A model generated the notes under the pieces. That model saw only the letters and a program-made list of their open reading frames with translations. It searched no databases and had not been told where the DNA came from. Both the position numbers and the translations under genes were made by a program. A stretch of DNA of 64,000 nucleotides, taken from RYN-230 sp963704995. Lineage in GTDB: Bacteria; Actinomycetota; Actinomycetes; Streptosporangiales; Streptosporangiaceae. The stretch spans positions 1,426,001 to 1,490,000 of the forward strand of contig CAVPIM010000017.1 in the NCBI GenBank assembly GCA_963704995.1. The letters run 5' to 3'. This document shows positions 54,350-64,000 of the stretch, in pieces; within the stretch, counting starts at the first letter, position 1; the number at the start of each line of letters is the position of its first letter.

Positions 54350-54996
54350 TCAGAAGGCCCAGGAGGCCAGCGGCTGCCCGGCCAGATTCGGGGCGTAGAC
54401 GACCTTGCCGTGCGGGGAGGGCAGGTCGAACAGCAGCCAGCCGGTGGCGGTTTCACCGGCGTTCAGCGTGGTGGCGTTCAGCTCCGCTTCGCTATGCGGA
54501 CCCTCGTAGGCGTTGCCGTCGCCTTCGTCGTAGTGGGCGCTGCCAGTGAGCGCGTAGAAGTCCAGGGGGTTGATATTGAAGCCACTGGTCAGGCCATCGA
54601 CCGCGTTCACCTTGACGCGGACCGCCACGAAGTAGCCGTTCTGCGGGCCGTCTGAGAACTGGTCGGCCGGCGGGATGCGATGGATCGCGTGGTGAGAGTG
54701 ATGGTCGCCCCGTTGGTCCCATCCTGATTGATCAGGGCAGAGTGACCCAACCGCAGTTCGGCCGACCTCGACGGTGCTGCGGAGCTGTCTAGGCTTGACC
54801 GCGAGCCCGCCTGCGCGGCGCTATGGCTGCTGATCGAATCCGGGTTAGCGGCCGTATTGAGCACGCTGCCCACCATCGCGGCGCACCCGACGGCCCCGCC
54901 GATGAGCACCGCGACCGTCAGGCTGATCCCGGTCAGCCAGCTCCGCAACCGGTGGCTCTTCTTCGGCGGCGCTTCGTACATCTGAGGCGTAAGCAT
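54350..54996 (-). CDS. Membrane-anchored DUF4352-like protein (one frameshift)
   Basis: About 215 aa. MLTPQMYEAPPKKSHRLRSW, then LTGISLTVAVLIGGAVGCAA (TM with a Cys), a Ser-rich linker, and an Ig-like beta domain: SAELRLGHSALINQDGT, then (after a change near 54690) GYFVAVRVKVNAVDGLTSG, FNINPLDFYALTGSAHYDEG and ETATGWLLFDLPSPHGKVVY, the telokin-like DUF4352 fold. Located outside the membrane. No assigned role. Divergent from the methylase gene. Confidence 0.72.
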
Positions 54997-55125
54997 GTCC
55001 GGGGTCCTTTCTCCGGGTTCGGGTTGGTCAGCTAGCCGGGTGAGAAGGCGGGCGCCGCGATCGCGCACCGGCTGAGTTGCTGGCCCTGACGGTAAAGACC
55101 GAGCCGGACATTTGACTACCTCGAT

Positions 55126-55151
55126 TGCTTGATAAGGGGGGTTATCAAGCA
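55126..55151. promoter_or_regulatory. 10-bp inverted repeat around GGGGGG, likely operator
   Basis: TGCTTGATAA and TTATCAAGCA flank six G residues: a perfect inverted repeat about 95 bp upstream of the HTH-methylase start and 130 bp from the DUF4352-like gene. Few palindromes this AT-rich exist nearby. It may bind the N-terminal HTH of the downstream methylase-like protein, a control logic known for restriction systems, but this is inference. Confidence 0.55.
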
Positions 55152-55244
55152 TCCCTACTAGCTAAAGCAGTGCTTTCGGGCTTACAGTTCTGCAGGCACA
55201 GGCCAACGGGCTGTGCCGGTCCGATCTGCGGAGATGGTGAGCGC

Positions 55245-57359
55245 GTGGCTACCGAAGCGCCTGCGGCGCCGCCGTCCAGCCGCGGCGGCGGCCCGCTGCT
55301 GATGTCCATGGCCGAGATCGCCGAACTGGCCCGGGTGAAGCGGCCGGTGGTGACGACCTGGCGGCGCCGGTACCCGGACTTCCCCGCACCGGCCGCCGGG
55401 GACGCGATGAGCCCGCTGTTCGACTCGCGCCAGGTGGCCGAGTGGCTGATCGGGACCGGCCGGGATCCCGAATGCCGGATCGAGGCCGACCTCAGCCTGC
55501 ACGCCCTGGCCGGCCTGGGCGCCGGGCTGGCCCCACCGGACCTGGTCGCGCTGCTGACCGCACTGATCTGCCTGCGGGATCAAGATGGTGAGCCGGTAGC
55601 CGCCGCGGACGGCGACCTGCGGGACACCCTGAGACGCCGTGCGGCGCGCCTGGATCCCCACGACGCGTACCTCTGTTCCGAGCTGGCCCTGCTGCCTGCT
55701 GACGCCGAACGGCTCGCGGAAGCTGTTGATGAACTGGTCGAGGCGGCCTGGGGATGCAGGCGGGCATTCGAGCGGGTCATGGGCGCGGGACAGCGGTTCA
55801 GGGTCGGCCGCCTTTACGCCCGCACGGTCGCGCCGGGCCTGGCCCGGCTGATCGCGGAACTGTCCGGCGCCCGCGAACGTGCCCGCGAGCGCACCGTCAC
55901 CGTCTGCGACCCAGCAGCGGGACCAGGCGATCTGCTGGCGGCCGTGGCCGACGCGGTGGGGCCCGACTACGAGCTGATCTTCCAGGCCGCCGAAGCTGAC
56001 CGTTACCTGGCCCGGTTGGCCGGGCGGCGGATGGCCGTGCACGGGGTGGCCTGGGCGGACCTGAAGCTGGCGGTCGGCGGGGAGGTCCCGGATGACTGGG
56101 CCGACCCGGACGTGATCGTCACCCAGATCCCTTACCTGCCGGGCGAAACGCGTTCGCCGGAGCAGGTAATCGACCGCCTGGACGAGATCGCGCTGCAGCT
56201 CGCGCCCGGCCGTACCGCGGTCGTACTCGGCCCGCCGGCGTGCTGGCCGGTGAACTGCGGCCCTATTCCCCCGCCGAGCGCGCCCGGGCGACGCTGCTGT
56301 CCTCCGGGATGGTGGAAGCGATCATCCGGCTGCCCGGCGGCCTGGTCCCGTTCCGCCCCGGCTACGACGTCGCCCTATGGGTACTGACCTCTGCCTATGA
56401 GTCGCCGTACCGCGGCTGGGTGCTGCTGGCGGACGTGTCCGACCGGGAGCTGACCGGTGAGGTGATCACGGCCCTGGTGGAGGATGTGGTGACCTGGCGC
56501 CGCGATGGTTACCGCCCGCAGGCCCACACCCGGGCCTTCGGGGTGCAGGTCAGGGTGGGCGACCTGGTGGATCAACTGCGCCCGCTGACCGCCCGCAGGC
56601 CAGCCCGCTTTCTTTCAGCCGCAACGGCCGGTCCGGCGCTGGTCAGCCGGGTCACCGATCTCGAAGCCGCGCTGGACCGCCAGGCAGCGGAGGCTGGGGC
56701 CAGCCGGCCACCCGTCCGCAGCGGAATCGCGGCCGGCGCCCGGACGCCACCGCCCGCCCAGACGATCGGCACGCTGGCGAAGGCCCGGCGCCTGATAATC
56801 CGCCCGGGTACCAGGCTGCGCGGCGTTCCGGTCGGCCAGGACGGCCATCACGATGTCCTCGGGGTGCCCGAGGTGCTGGGCCGGGCCCGCCGCGGCGATC
56901 GGCGGATCGACCGGGTCGTGCTGGCCGGGCTGCCCCGGGCCCACCTGACCGAACCGGGGGACGTGGTCGTGACGACCACCCCGGAGTTCGGCGTACTGGT
57001 CGACCACGCTGGGCTGGCGGTGGTCGAGTTCCCCGCCAAGGTGCTGCGGATCCCGGCTGCGGAACGGCAGTCCTTCACGCCCCGCACCCTGGCCGCGCTG
57101 CTGGCCGGGCGGATGCCGAGCCTGCGCCCGGCCGGCGCGGTCCGCCCGGCCCGGCGGCTGGAAGACCACGAGCTGCCCGGTGCTCAGCCCCGCCGAAGTG
57201 CAGTTCCTGGATCAGTTCCTGGCCGGGCTCGATGCTCGCCAGGAGGCGGCCCGCCAGGAGCTTGACCTGATCGCCGAATTGCGGGACGTCACCACGTCAG
57301 GGCTTGTCGATGGGACCCTTACCTTCACCGAGCCGCCGTCCGTTCATATGGGCCAGTAG
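55245..57359 (+). CDS. HTH - N6-DNA-methylase-like - HsdS-TRD-like fusion protein (two frameshifts)
   Basis: About 704 aa. Residues about 20-60: LLMSMAEIAELARVKRPVVT, TWRRRYPDFPAP (a MerR/AlpA-like DNA-binding fold). Residues about 200-340 are a class I methylase: VTVCDPAAGPGDLLAAVADA (motif I), YELIFQAAEADRYLARLAGR, VIVTQIPYLPGETRSPEQ, where the (D/N)PP(Y/F) motif IV is IPYL. Later VEAIIRLPGGLVPFRPGYDV. Residues about 525-700 look like a type I specificity half: LTEPGDVVVTTTPEFGVLVD, LAVVEFPAKVLRIP and, after a change near 57180, LDARQEAARQELDLIAELRD plus GLVDGTL. Frame also changes near 56250. It ends 9 bp before hsdM. Function uncertain: regulator or methylation partner. Confidence 0.78.
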
Positions 57360-57368
57360 GAGAGAACC

Positions 57369-58985
57369 ATGCCCCCCCGGAAGAAGCAGGGCCAGGTGAC
57401 GCTGCCTGGCATGACGAGCACCAAGGACCTGCACGACACGCTGTGGAAGGCCGCCGACAAGCTGCGCGGCTCGATGGACGCGGCCCAGTACAAGGACTTC
57501 GTGCTGGGCATGGTGTTCCTCAAGTACGTGTCCGACTCCTTCGCCGAGCGCCGGGAGCAGATCCGCGCCGAAGTGCTCGCCGACGGCGTGCCCGAGACGC
57601 GGATCGAGGCGTTCCTCGACGACGTGGACGAGTACAAGCGCGAAGGCGTGTTCTGGGTGCCGGAGAACGCCCGCTGGGATGTGCTGGCCCAGCAGACCAA
57701 GGGCGGGAACCCGGGCGAGGTCATCGACGCCGCGATGGACTCCATCATGAAGGCGAACGACTCGCTCACCGGCGTCCTGCCCAAGATCTTCAACCGGGAC
57801 AACGTGGACCAGCGCCGCCTGGCCGAACTGGTCGACCTGATCGGGGACGCCCGGTTCACCGGCCACGACGGAGAAGTCGGCCCGCGACGTGCTCGGGGAG
57901 GTCTACGAGTACTTCCTGGAGCGGTTCGCCCGCGCCGAGGGCAAGCGCGGCGGCGAGTTCTACACCCCGGCCAGCGTGGTCCGGCTGCTGGTCGAGGTGC
58001 TGGAGCCGTACTCCGGGCGGGTGTACGACCCGTGCTGCGGGTCGGGCGGCATGTTCGTCCAGGCCGAGAAGTTCGTCCTCGCCCACCGCGGCCGGCGCGA
58101 CGACATCGCGGTGTACGGCCAGGAGTCCAACGAGCGCACCTGGCGGCTGGCCACGATGAACCTGGCCATCCACGGCATCAGCGGCGACCTGAGCAGCCGG
58201 TGGGAAGACACGTTCCGCGAGGACAAGCACCCGGACGTCAAGGCCGACTTCATCCTGGCCAACCCGCCGTTCAACATGTCCGACTGGGCCCGCCGGACCG
58301 ATGATCCCCGCTGGCGCTACGGCGTCCCGCCCGCCGGCAACGCCAACTTCGCCTGGCTCCAGCACATGATCTACAAACTCGCGCGAACGCGGCACCGCCG
58401 GCGTCGTCCTGGCCAACGGGTCCATGTCCTCCCAGCAGTCCGGCGAAGGCGAGATCCGCGCCGCCATGGTCGAAGCCGACCTGGTCGCCTGCATGATCGC
58501 CCTCCCGCCGCAGTTGTTCCGCACCACCCAGATCCCGGCCTGCCTGTGGTTCCTGGCCAAGGACAAGGGCCCCCAGGCCGCGAAGACGACTGGCCGACCG
58601 CCGCGGCGAAGTCCTGTTCATCGACGCCCGCTCCATGGGCACCATGGTCAACCGCACCGAACGCATCTTCACCGACGAGGAGATCGCCCGGATCGCGGGG
58701 ACCTACCACGCCTGGCGCGGAACGCCCTCGGCCCGAGCGGCCGGCCTGAAGTACGAGGACATCCCCGGCTTCTGCTACTCGGCCACCACCGAAGAAATCC
58801 GCGAGCACGTCCCACGTCCTGACGCCAGGCAGCTATGTCGGCGCCGCCGAAGTCAGAAGACGAGGACGGCGAGCCCATCGCCGACAAGATCGAACGCCTC
58901 ACCAAAGAACTCTTCGCCCACTTCGACGAATCCGCCCGCCTGGAGCAGATCGTCCGTGACTCAACTGGAGCGCCTCGATGCCTGA
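57369..58985 (+). CDS. hsdM: Type I restriction-modification methylase subunit HsdM (several frameshifts)
   Basis: About 537 aa. TLWKAADKLRGSMDAAQYKD (HsdM N-terminal), FLKYVSDSFAERREQI, EYFLERFARAEGKRGGEFYT, TPASVVRLLVEVLEPYSGRV, YDPCCGSGGMFVQAEKFVLA (motif I), FILANPPFNMSDW (motif IV NPPF), AGVVLANGSMSSQQSGEGEI, IALPPQLFRTTQIPACLWFL and the C terminus RLTKELFAHFDESARLEQIV, then RDQLERLDA. Frame changes near 57880, 58380, 58590, 58830 and 58962. It methylates adenine in the target together with HsdS. RBS GTAGGAGAG. The stop overlaps the HsdS ATG. Confidence 0.9.
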
Positions 58986-60222
58986 GCGGCGGTGCATACA
59001 ACGTTCGGGGAGCTAGTCGCGCCGATTCTCGATGGAAATACGTCAAGCTCGAAGACGCTTGAGCGCAAACGGGCCTCGTACGGAATCTTCAACCTAGAGC
59101 CTTCGTAAGAATGGCGGTTCCATTTGGAGATGTGAGAGAAAGAATCTCGCAAAAAAGTATATCGCAAACTGATGATGCACTGCGTGACTACAGCAGAGAG
59201 ACGACATGCTCTTACTCGACGAGGTTACGAGAAGGCGAGGCTGCGCTATGCTCCCAGATGAGGTAATGCTCGTATGCCACGCACACCTAGCAAGAGTAAA
59301 TTGCGTCGACGTATCCTGATACGAGTGCACTCAGCGAATCACTGAGTGAAGTACTATCTCAGCTCAGAAGTCGCAGCATTACATGCAAGCATATGGCAAC
59401 AACGACGGTACAATAGCGCACACCTGACACGCCGCTTCGCGATGTATGCAACTTCCGGTTGCTATTCCACTCTATCCAAGAGAGCGATCGCTGCGATCTG
59501 GGGGCACTCGATGACAAGATCGCGATCAACAAGCGTATTGCCAGACAAGCTAATGATCTTGCAAAAGCGCATATTCTGACCAATTTGTCAATCAGAATAA
59601 CGCTACTACGATAAAAGATTTCGCAGACGTAATTGAATGGCCATCATGCGACACGCCGTAGTACGCGGATAAAGGACCATGGTATCCGTTTAGCAGATAT
59701 TAGCGATGCGAAAGAGACAGGCGCCATTGCCTGAGAACTGCACATCTCGAGTCGAGCTACATGACTGGACATTGTCGGCTCGACCCTCGCAAAGGAGATG
59801 TGTCTGTCTAACGAGAAGCGTATGTTCGAGGCCGTGATCAGCTAGCGAGAGACATCAATACGGCCATCGGACGTAATACGCCTCTACGATCCGCGTCTCT
59901 AAGGAAAGACAGATCGCGCTACCTTATTTTATGCTGCAGCGAAGTGCAGTTGTTCAGGAGCATCGGAAGTTGGAGACTCGGCTACGGCATGAATCAGTCG
60001 AATAGCATAGACGTGTACGATCTCATTGCTGGCCCAGCGATCTGCCACAGATGATCGTTAGCGCATCCGAGATCAGCGTTGCACACTTCGAGGACCTGCG
60101 CTGCCCAGATGATCGCGAGAATCAGCTAGCTTGCAGAACTACGGGACACACTACTGCCGAGGCTGATGTCGGGGGAGATTCGGGTGCGGGATGCGGAGCG
60201 GATTGTTGAGGGTGCGACGTGA
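58978..60222 (+). CDS. hsdS: Type I specificity subunit HsdS, low-GC and indel-dense
   Basis: No long frame exists, but pieces identify HsdS. The central conserved segment LGALDDKIAINKRIARQAND then LAKAHILT lies at 59498-59581, and one T shift upstream gives QRAIAAI just before it. The C terminus LAELRDTLLPRLMSGEIRVR then DAERIVEGAT lies at 60130-60222 in one frame. The length (1,245 bp, about 410 aa) fits one HsdS with two TRDs. GC is near 50%, in contrast to over 70% in hsdM and hsdR. Frameshifts occur about every 50 bp, far more than elsewhere. ATG at 58978 overlaps hsdM; the end overlaps hsdR (GTGA). Confidence 0.8.
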
Positions 60223-63200
60223 GCGGACCGACGGGGATGAGCGAGGCGGAGTGGGAAGCGCTCGCTATGGACACGCTGGGGGAACTGGCGTGGCAGCCGG
60301 TTGAGGGGAAGAGGATCGCTCCCGGGTCGGGGGAACGGGAGTCCTGGCGGGAGTTGATCATTCCCGGACGGTTGCGGGCGGCGATAGAGCGGATCAACCC
60401 GGAGCTGCCGGAGTCAGCCGTTCAGGAAGCGGTGCAGGTCGTCCTGTCCCCGAAATCGCGGGACGCCCGGGGAGAGAATCACCAGGTCCACCGGTACCTG
60501 ACCGATGGCATCCGAAGCGTCATCTACGCCGACGAGCATGGCGCGGAGCACAACCCGACGATCCGGCTGATCGACTACGCCGGATCCGTACGCGAACGAC
60601 TTCCTGGCTGCCAACCAGGTGATGGTGATCGATGGCGATCACAAGCGCCGGTTCGACATCGTGCTGTATGTCAACGGGCTGCCGCTGGGCGTCATCGAGC
60701 TGAAGAAGGCCGGGGACGAGAACGCGGGCCTGGAAGGCGCGCACGCGCAGGTCATGACCTACGTGGAGGAACTGCCGCTGGCGTTCCGATGCAACGTGGC
60801 GTGCGTGGTGAGCGACGGGATCCGGGCCAAGTACGGCACCGCGTTCACGCCGTTCGAGCATTTCGCACCGTGGAACGTGGACGACGAAGGCAAGCCGGTG
60901 CCGCAGCCCGGGGCGACCGACGCGGACCTGGCGATCAACCTGCTGCTGCACGGGCTGTTCGAGCAGCGGCGGTTCATCGAGATCCTGGGCGGCTACGTCG
61001 CGTTCGCCCAGTCCGACGGCGGGCTGGTCAAGCGGATCGCCAAGCCGCATCAGTACTTCGCGGTGTCCAAGGCCGTGGGCAAGACCCTCGAGGCGGTGCG
61101 CAGCAACGGGCACGCTGGCGTGGTCTGGCACACCCAGGGGTCCGGCAAGTCGCATGGAAATGGAGTTGTACGCGAACCAGGTGCTGCGGCACCGCTCGCT
61201 CGGCAACCCGACCATCGTCGTGCTTACCGACCGCACCGACCTGGACGACCAGCTCTACGGCACGTTCGAGGCCAGCGAACTACTGCCCGAGGCGCCTCTG
61301 CAGGTCATGACCCGCGACCAGCTGCGAGACGAACTGGCCGGGCGGCGGAACGGCGGCATCCTGTTCACTACGCTGCAGAAGTTCGGCCGAACCAAAGAGG
61401 AGCGGGAGTCCGGCCGCTCGCACCCGCTGCTGTCGGACCGGCGCAACATCATCGTCATCGTGGACGAGGCGCACCGCAGCCACTACGACGACCTGAACGG
61501 CTACGCCCGGCACCTGCGCGACGCGCTGCCGCACGCCACGATGATCGCCTTCACCGGCACCCCCGTCTCCGGGGCCGAACGGAACACCCAGGCGGTCTTC
61601 GGCGACTACATCGACGTCTATGACCTGACCCGGGCCGTGGACGACGAGGCCACGGTCCCGGTGTACTACGAGAGCCGGCTCATCCCGGTGAACCTGCCGG
61701 AGGACGTGGACCCGGAACTGATCGACGAGCGCGCCGACGAGGCCACGGCCGGGCTGGACGACTCCGAACGGGAGCGCATCCAGCAGGCCGTCACGGTGAT
61801 GAACGCGCTCTACGGGGCGCCCGACCGGCTCCGGGTGCTCGCCGCTGACCTGGTCGAGCACTGGGAGGCCCGCTCGGAGCAGATGCGCAAGTTCATCGGC
61901 GGTCCCGGCAAGGGCATCATCGTCTGCGCCACCCGCCAGATCTGCGCGGACCTCTACGAGCAAATTATCGCCCTAAAGCCGGACTGGCACGACGACGACA
62001 TCGCCAAGGGGAAGATCAAGGTCGTCTACACCGGCGGCGCCGGACGACCAGGCGCCGATCCGCACGCACGTCCGGCGGCCCTCGCAGAACAAGCTGATCC
62101 AGCACCGGGCCAAGGACATCGACGACGACCTGGAACTGGTCATCGTCCAGTCGATGTGGCTCACCGGGTTCGACTCGCCGCCGCTGCACACCCTCTACCT
62201 GGACCGGCCGATGCGCGGCGCCGCGCTGATGCAGGCGCTGGCCCGGGTCAACCGCACGTTCCGCGACAAGCAGGACGGGCTGCTGGTCGGGTACGCCCCG
62301 CTGACCGAGAACCTGTACGCGGCGCTGGCCGAGTACACCGCCACCGATCAGCAGACCAAGCCCCTGGGCCGGGACATCGACGAGGCCATGTCTAAGGTCC
62401 GGGACCTGCTCGACACGATCGGGAATGTGATCCTGACCGGCTACGACTGGCGCGCGGTCAAGACGGCCAGGTCGCCGCGGGCATACATCAACGCGGTACT
62501 TGGCGCGGTCGAACTACCTGCGTGACCCGGCGACTCCCGGCAACCAGGTCGAGGAAAGCGAGGCCACTCTCGGCGAGCGCTTCCGGGCCGCGGCCTCGAA
62601 GCTGGCGCGGTTCTACGCCCTGTGCTCCACGCACAAGGACATGCGCGAACTGCGGGACGAGATCGCGTTCTTCGAGGAGATCCGGGTCTGGATGGCCAAG
62701 ATGGACGCCGAGGAGCGGCGGGCCCAGGGCCTGCCTGTCCCCGCGGACGTGGAGATGTACCTTCGCCAGCTCACCGCCGGGGCAGTCGAGGCGGGGAAGG
62801 TCACCGACCTCTACGAGGCGGCCGGGATCCCCCGCCCCGATCTGTCGCATCTGGACCAGGCGTTCATCGAGCGGATGCAGCAGACCCGCAATCCGCACCT
62901 GGCCATCGAGGCCCTGCGGCGGCTCGTCGAGCAGGAGATGCGCAAGGTCACCCGGCACAATGTCGTCCGGCAGCAGAGCTTCTCCGACCGGCTGGTGGCG
63001 CTGATGACGCGCTACACCAACCAGACCTTGTCCGCGGCCCAAGTAATCGCGGAACTGGTGGCCATGGCCCGGGAAGTGTCCGAGGACGCCAACCGGGGCC
63101 AGGCGTTCACTCCCGCCCTGAGCCACGACGAACTCGCGTTCTACGACGCGGTCGCGCAGAACGAGTCAGCGGTCACCGAGATGGGCACCGGTGTCCTGGC

Positions 63201-63415
63201 CGACATCGCCCGCGACCTGGTCAAGTCGCTGCGCCGCGACGTCACCACCGACTGGGTCTCCCGCGACGACGTCCGGGCCAAGCTGCGCTCCACCATCAAG
63301 CGCCTGCTGGCCCGGCACGGCTACCCGCCCGACGCCCAGCCCGACCGCTACCGAACTGGTCCTGCGCCAGATGGAAACCTTCGCCGAGGAATGGTCCCCG
63401 GTCGTAGATAGGTAG
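60219..63415 (+). CDS. hsdR: Type I restriction endonuclease subunit HsdR (several frameshifts)
   Basis: About 1,065 aa. Nuclease core RRFDIVLYVNGLPLGVIELK (PD...ELK), helicase Walker A VVWHTQGSGKS, PTIVVLTDRTDLDDQLYGTF (motif Ia), NIIVIVDEAHRSHYDD (DEAH), MIAFTGTPVSG (motif III), GIIVCATRQICADLYEQIIA, MWLTGFDSPPLHTLYLDRPM and ALMQALARVNRTFRDKQDGL (motif VI). C-terminal helical domain to METFAEEWSPVVDR. Frame changes near 60600, 61155, 62045, 62500 and 63350. The start GTG overlaps hsdS. It translocates DNA with ATP and cleaves away from the site. Confidence 0.9.
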
Positions 63416-63419
63416 CTCA

Positions 63420-64000
63420 GTGAACCGGACCAACGTGTACATCGACGGCTTCAACCTTTTCTACGGTGCGCTGAAGGGCTCACCGTACAAATGGCTTGAC
63501 TTAAACGCCCTATGCCGCCACCTGCTGCCCAAGGACTCCATCAACCGGATCCGGTACTTCACGGCCAGGGTCAGCGCCCGGCCAGGCGACCCGCAACTCC
63601 CGGTCCGCCAGGAGACCTACCTGCGTGCTCTCGCCACGCTGCCGACCGTGTCGATCCACCTACGGAGTCTTCTATGTCAGCACCACACGCGCCTATCTTG
63701 CCCACCCACCAGCTACGGGTCCCAAGACCGCCGAGGTCATCAAGACCGAGGAGAAGGGCTCTGACGTCGCGCTCGCCACGTACCTGATGCTTGACGCATG
63801 CCGGGGCGACTGCGGCACCGCTGTTCTCATCACCAACGATTCCGACCTGCGCGAACCGCTTCGGCTTGCGCGCGACGAGCTGAACCTCACCACGGGTGTC
63901 ATCAACCCGCACCAGGCGAGTAAGCGCAGCCGGGCGCTGCAGGCGACATTCTTCAAACAGCTCCGGCCCAGCGCACTTGCCGCCTGCCAGCTACCCCCTC
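63420..64000 (+). CDS. NYN/PIN-like nuclease domain protein (partial, one frameshift)
   Basis: From GTG at 63420: TNVYIDGFNLFYGALKGSPY (acidic active-site Asp), SINRIRYFTARVSARPGD. After a change near 63660 it continues GVFYVSTTRAYLAHPPATGP, KTEEKGSDVALATYLMLDAC (second Asp) and LITNDSDLREPLRLARDEL (third acidic motif). This is the NYN/LabA (DUF88) fold, an RNA nuclease family found next to restriction and toxin genes. It starts 4 bp after hsdR, so it is probably co-transcribed. The C terminus lies beyond the right edge. Confidence 0.82.

Noticed and set aside
58985..60200. AT-richer ORF-free stretch as prophage, IS element or non-coding island
   Set aside because: HsdS central and C-terminal segments are found in shifted frames, and the length and gene order fit hsdS exactly. 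No transposase or terminal repeats.
1..64000. CRISPR arrays, tRNA or rRNA genes, insertion sequences
   Set aside because: No regular 25-40 bp direct repeats with spacers, no tRNA cloverleaf with CCA-like ends or rRNA signatures, and no transposase motifs were seen.

Overview
The window comes from a very GC-rich (about 70% or more) actinobacterium. This is shown by codon use with G/C at third positions, frequent GTG starts, four-base ATGA/GTGA gene overlaps, actinobacterial families (a Ser/Thr kinase with a beta-propeller sensor, a BTAD/AAA regulator, HutC-type GntR proteins) and a Rhodococcus/Mycobacterium-type microcompartment. The genus cannot be fixed from this stretch. Many conserved proteins are cut by single-base frameshifts, mainly at 10.5-23 kb and 42-64 kb, while 23.1-42.2 kb is almost clean. 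The frames resume exactly where the family alignment continues, so I read most of them as consensus errors and give whole-gene extents.

Region by region. 0-9.5 kb is ordinary chromosome: a DNA glycosylase end, lipB, an XRE-cupin regulator divergent from a GNAT / LigD-type phosphoesterase pair, two SDR enzymes, a DHA2 efflux pump, a two-gene ABC exporter, a CopD-like protein and a hemerythrin. 10-11.8 kb is a secreted GH64 beta-1,3-glucanase with two recently duplicated F5/8 domains.

11.8-26.2 kb is the main discovery: a bacterial microcompartment locus. A minus-strand operon of about 12.5 kb reads aminotransferase-type phospholyase, CoA-acylating aldehyde dehydrogenase with a C-terminal targeting helix, BMC-T, a small protein with an N-terminal targeting helix, BMC-P, BMC-H, BMC-T, aminoglycoside-phosphotransferase-type kinase, SDR, GntR/HutC regulator, then a B12-dependent diol-dehydratase-type enzyme (large, medium, small) and its reactivase. 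An APC permease is divergent. Kinase, phospholyase, SDR, ALDH and permease are the known RMM (amino-2-propanol/aminoacetone) set. Joining it to a divergent PduCDE-like dehydratase in one operon is the unusual point. A 15-bp palindrome in the divergent promoter and a long hairpin between the pentamer and hexamer genes suggest regulation.

26-34.8 kb holds a membrane protein, a secreted (alpha/alpha)6 glycosidase-like protein and a GntR-controlled catabolic operon (ThDP enzyme, PPOX flavoprotein, aromatic FAD monooxygenase, cupin). 35-38 kb is a three-gene two-component system with a degenerate second sensor. 38-50 kb has a PLD protein, cupins, a large BTAD-AAA regulator, a methyltransferase, a small-molecule kinase, a SnoaL protein, a Ser/Thr kinase with PQQ propeller, a hemerythrin remnant, a LysR/cupin divergent pair and OsmC. 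51-52.5 kb is glyA under a ZTP (pfl) riboswitch.

52.6-64 kb is a defence-flavoured accessory region: a GtrA remnant, a DUF2130 coiled-coil protein, a DUF4352-like membrane protein, an unusual HTH-methylase-TRD fusion preceded by a palindrome, a complete type I restriction-modification operon hsdM-hsdS-hsdR (hsdS low-GC and extremely indel-dense), and a NYN-domain nuclease running off the right edge.
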